42,214 nucleotides of DNA from the NCBI GenBank assembly GCA_028281535.1, contig JANQJS010000014.1:1-42214 (forward strand), written 5' to 3'. Below, one piece after another: positions 40,423 to 42,214 of this stretch. The notes beneath the pieces were generated by a model, which searched no databases, was not told where the DNA came from, and was given only the letters and a program-made list of their open reading frames with translations. The first letter of the stretch is position 1; every line of letters starts with the position of its first letter. The stretch comes from Sedimentisphaerales bacterium (GTDB lineage: Bacteria; Planctomycetota; Phycisphaerae; Sedimentisphaerales; SM23-30). Position numbers and translations under genes: made by a program.

Positions 40423-41490
40423 ATGGATACAAAATCTACCAATATGAAAAAAGGATTCTTACGCCGTCTCATACGAGAACGCATGTTGTGGGTTTTGGTC
40501 ATATCGTTTGGGATCTATGCCGGACTGAAATTGACCATAAGTGATTTGGTGTTAGAGGGACTTTATCCTAAGCGATTTCATAAAGTTAAGTTGGATTGGT
40601 CTCAGGAAGCTGATGTGGTGTTCGCTGGCGATTCTCGAATTGGAACGGATATCGCACCATTTGTTATGTCTGATATTTTGCTAGGTCAGCGCGTACTGAA
40701 TTTTTCATTTTCAGGTGCGGGGTATTCAGAAGATTATTTGCAGGCGATTGAAAACGTGTTAGATATGGATTCTTCTAAACCATCGATTGTATTGGGAATC
40801 AATCCTAATCAGTTCACTTCTAAGGCGATTACAACTAATAGCTTTAATGATTATCGAGAGAAGTTTTCAACCTTTGACGGGCAATTTCAAATGCATGTTG
40901 AGCGAATTGCCTATCCATTTGAACGAACGCTACCTGTTCTTCAGACCGCACGAAAAGTATTGGCTAATGGACCTGAGCCACCACGTTATTATCGACATTA
41001 TAGTGAAGACGGATGGACGGGGTATACCATGGTCCCCTCAGACGATCAGTCGCTTTTGAATATAAAATATTTTGATACGATTTATCGTGATAACCCAATT
41101 GATCCGACGTTGATCGAACAGTTTATTCAGTATGTACGTCAATGGAATAATAAAGGTATCACCGTGTATGCATTTCGCCCACCAGTGGTTGAAGAGTTAA
41201 GCACTCTAGAACTAGAGTTAAGTGGTATGGATTTACCTGGTTTTATCAGTGATTTTGAATCAGCGGGTGGTGTCTGGATTGATGTTCCAAGTGGACCTTA
41301 TGCAGATAAAACCAATGATGGTCATCATCTTAATCGAGAGCCCGCATTAGCCTATTCTAAAGAAATTGCCAAAAGAATTGCGAATTATCAAGCCCGTCAA
41401 GATCGCCGTTCAGAGCCATTTACGATTCCTGCGGTTAATAGTGATGCTGTAAAAGTAGATCTTGCCGAAAAACCAATGATGGAAAAATAA
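40423..41490 (+). CDS. SGNH-hydrolase-like membrane-anchored partner of the MBOAT protein
   Basis: A 355-residue protein with one N-terminal membrane helix (~21-40) and a periplasmic domain. 'VVFAGDSRIGTD' contains the GDS nucleophile motif (S71), and 'TNDGHHLNREPA' gives a D299-x-x-H302 pair as in the C-terminal block of SGNH/GDSL hydrolases. The overall fold resembles partners that complete acyl transfer onto polysaccharides (AlgJ/AlgX, DltD-like), which fits its place immediately after the MBOAT gene in one transcript. The intermediate oxyanion-hole blocks are less clear ('SFSGAGYS', 'GINPNQF'), so the enzymatic role is probable but not certain. It ends five bases before the convergent folK. 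Confidence 0.75.
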   Translation: MDTKSTNMKKGFLRRLIRERMLWVLVISFGIYAGLKLTISDLVLEGLYPKRFHKVKLDWSQEADVVFAGDSRIGTDIAPFVMSDILLGQRVLNFSFSGAGYSEDYLQAIENVLDMDSSKPSIVLGINPNQFTSKAITTNSFNDYREKFSTFDGQFQMHVERIAYPFERTLPVLQTARKVLANGPEPPRYYRHYSEDGWTGYTMVPSDDQSLLNIKYFDTIYRDNPIDPTLIEQFIQYVRQWNNKGITVYAFRPPVVEELSTLELELSGMDLPGFISDFESAGGVWIDVPSGPYADKTNDGHHLNREPALAYSKEIAKRIANYQARQDRRSEPFTIPAVNSDAVKVDLAEKPMMEK

Positions 41491-41495
41491 GCAGG

Positions 41496-41891
41496 TTAAG
41501 GAGAGGGAGAATGCAAATCGGGGAGCAGTTGTTCGATGGCATTTTTTATAAATTCCCTTTTATAATAATCTGGATCTACGATAGAGTTATTCCAAACAGT
41601 GATGTCCAGGTCGATGGTGCGAGGTCCATTTTTGTTTTCCGTTTTGACACGACCGCACTGCCGTTCAATGTTCTTTAATTCTATGATTAATTCTTCTTGA
41701 GTCGCCGTCGTTTCTATGAGAAAAGCACCATTGGTAAAATCATCCTGATCTTCAAAGCCCAAAGGCTTGGTGATGACAAAATCGGATGCTTGAATGAATC
41801 GGTGTGACGCTGAAATGAGTTGCCTGGCAAGAGCAATGTTTTTCTCAGGATAAATATTTGAACCTACACTGATGGCGACGATGTTGGCCAT
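41496..41891 (-). CDS. folK: 2-amino-4-hydroxy-6-hydroxymethyldihydropteridine diphosphokinase
   Basis: A 131-residue cytosolic enzyme that adds pyrophosphate from ATP to 6-hydroxymethyl-dihydropterin, making the substrate of dihydropteroate synthase. 'ISVGSNIYPEKNIALA' is the N-terminal signature, and 'CGRVKTENKNGPRTIDLDITVW' carries the pterin/Mg-binding 'GPRTIDLD' motif with two aspartates. At 131 residues it is shorter than the usual ~155-170, with the C-terminal segment trimmed to 'LLPDLHSPSP', but the catalytic core looks complete. The start lies three bases after the folB stop, so the two genes are cotranscribed. Confidence 0.93.
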   Translation of the reverse strand: MANIVAISVGSNIYPEKNIALARQLISASHRFIQASDFVITKPLGFEDQDDFTNGAFLIETTATQEELIIELKNIERQCGRVKTENKNGPRTIDLDITVWNNSIVDPDYYKREFIKNAIEQLLPDLHSPSP

Positions 41892-41894
41892 AAT

Positions 41895-42214
41895 TTATAC
41901 TCGAGATTTTGTTTCTTTGATGGAAACGGAGTCTGTAAAACGCAATGCCGTGGGTTTGTCAATTTCAACGGTTGCACGTTTTGCAATTGGATCTTCGAGA
42001 ATGATATCCAGGCAGTGGTCGACCAGTTTTTCCAGAAGAAAAAAATCAGATGCTTCGATAAATTGAATCAGTCGTTTTGTAATTGTTTTATAATTACAAG
42101 CATCTTCGATATTGTCTGATTGTGCCGCTTGGTCAATGTCGACATCTATTTCAATGTTGACGATGATGTCTTGTTTTTTTGTGCGTTCAAAATCTTCGAT
42201 ACCAATGATTGTCC
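41895..42214 (-). CDS. folB: Dihydroneopterin aldolase, N-terminus cut by window edge
   Basis: The minus-strand frame runs from the window end to a TAA at 41897-41895. About 105 residues are visible, against a family length near 120, so roughly the first dozen residues lie outside. 'TIIGIEDFERTKKQDIIV' and 'SDNIEDACNYKTITKRL' match the FolB pattern (G-x-x-x-x-E-R...Q and D-x-x-x-x-x-x-x-Y), and 'KPTALRFTDSVSI' is the usual C-terminal block. FolB releases glycolaldehyde to give 6-hydroxymethyl-dihydropterin, which the neighbouring FolK uses. Confidence 0.88.
   Translation of the reverse strand, partial: TIIGIEDFERTKKQDIIVNIEIDVDIDQAAQSDNIEDACNYKTITKRLIQFIEASDFFLLEKLVDHCLDIILEDPIAKRATVEIDKPTALRFTDSVSIKETKSRV

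Overview
The window reads as AT-leaning chromosomal DNA (roughly 40% GC by eye) from a diderm bacterium of the Planctomycetota, most likely a Phycisphaerae-type lineage. The clues are beta-helix proteins ending in dockerin-like 'GDINCDG..D..DL..LA..WL' repeats, a Tat-exported Gfo/Idh/MocA oxidoreductase, a PQQ-type propeller with a 'QWRGPTRDG' start, a DUF1080 lipoprotein, a TorF-like outer-membrane porin, and an FtsK/WXG100-type operon outside the Gram-positives. The taxonomic call is inference: no rRNA, tRNA or marker gene is present. No transposase, integrase, CRISPR array or prophage was seen.

Layout. 1-6535: two tandem secreted beta-helix/dockerin genes, the first cut by the window edge, the second a 1954-residue protein of five homologous modules. 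6633-12298: Gfo/Idh/MocA oxidoreductase, a nitroreductase-GNAT pair, a CarH-like MerR regulator whose cobalamin-contact histidines are missing, and a PQQ-like propeller. 12381-18572: a porin, folP, a fusion of two usually separate envelope families (TIGR03546 and TIGR03545), an SMI1/KNR4 protein, a REP-type palindromic repeat that interrupts a short coupled ORF, and two membrane proteins of unknown function. 18573-19127: a gene-poor stretch with a GC-rich hairpin cluster that looks like a structured RNA. 19128-20495: YceI and a DUF1080 lipoprotein.

20530-25720 is a compact type VII-like secretion operon. It has a near-consensus promoter wrapped in nested inverted repeats, two small W-x-D (WXG100-like) proteins, a coiled-coil protein, and a 1309-residue FtsK/EssC-type membrane ATPase with three ATPase folds, of which only the middle one keeps its Walker motifs. 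No other known ESX/Ess/Yuk component is nearby.

25813-30309 holds a MEMO-system radical SAM enzyme, a propeller plus thioredoxin-fold protein, and a short YgfZ-like protein. 30320-38683 is a minus-strand envelope-phosphonate locus: a small 'YMDPGTGS' membrane protein, a cytidylyltransferase-PEP mutase fusion, phosphonopyruvate decarboxylase, a phosphonoacetaldehyde-reductase-like iron alcohol dehydrogenase, and a CDP-glycerol glycerophosphotransferase-like enzyme, bracketed by two paralogous sulfatase-fold membrane proteins. Read together, these predict PEP -> phosphonopyruvate -> phosphonoacetaldehyde -> 2-hydroxyethylphosphonate -> CMP-activated phosphonate -> transfer to a surface glycan. 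An MBOAT O-acyltransferase with an SGNH partner (38983-41490) follows on the other strand and fits the same envelope-glycan theme. The window ends in folK and a partial folB; together with folP at 13549-14421, three folate-pathway genes lie in this 42 kb.

The strongest candidates for an under-described system are the minimal type VII-like operon, the hydroxyethylphosphonate glycan locus, and the possible structured RNA near 18.8 kb. All functional calls rest on motif recognition and gene context only.
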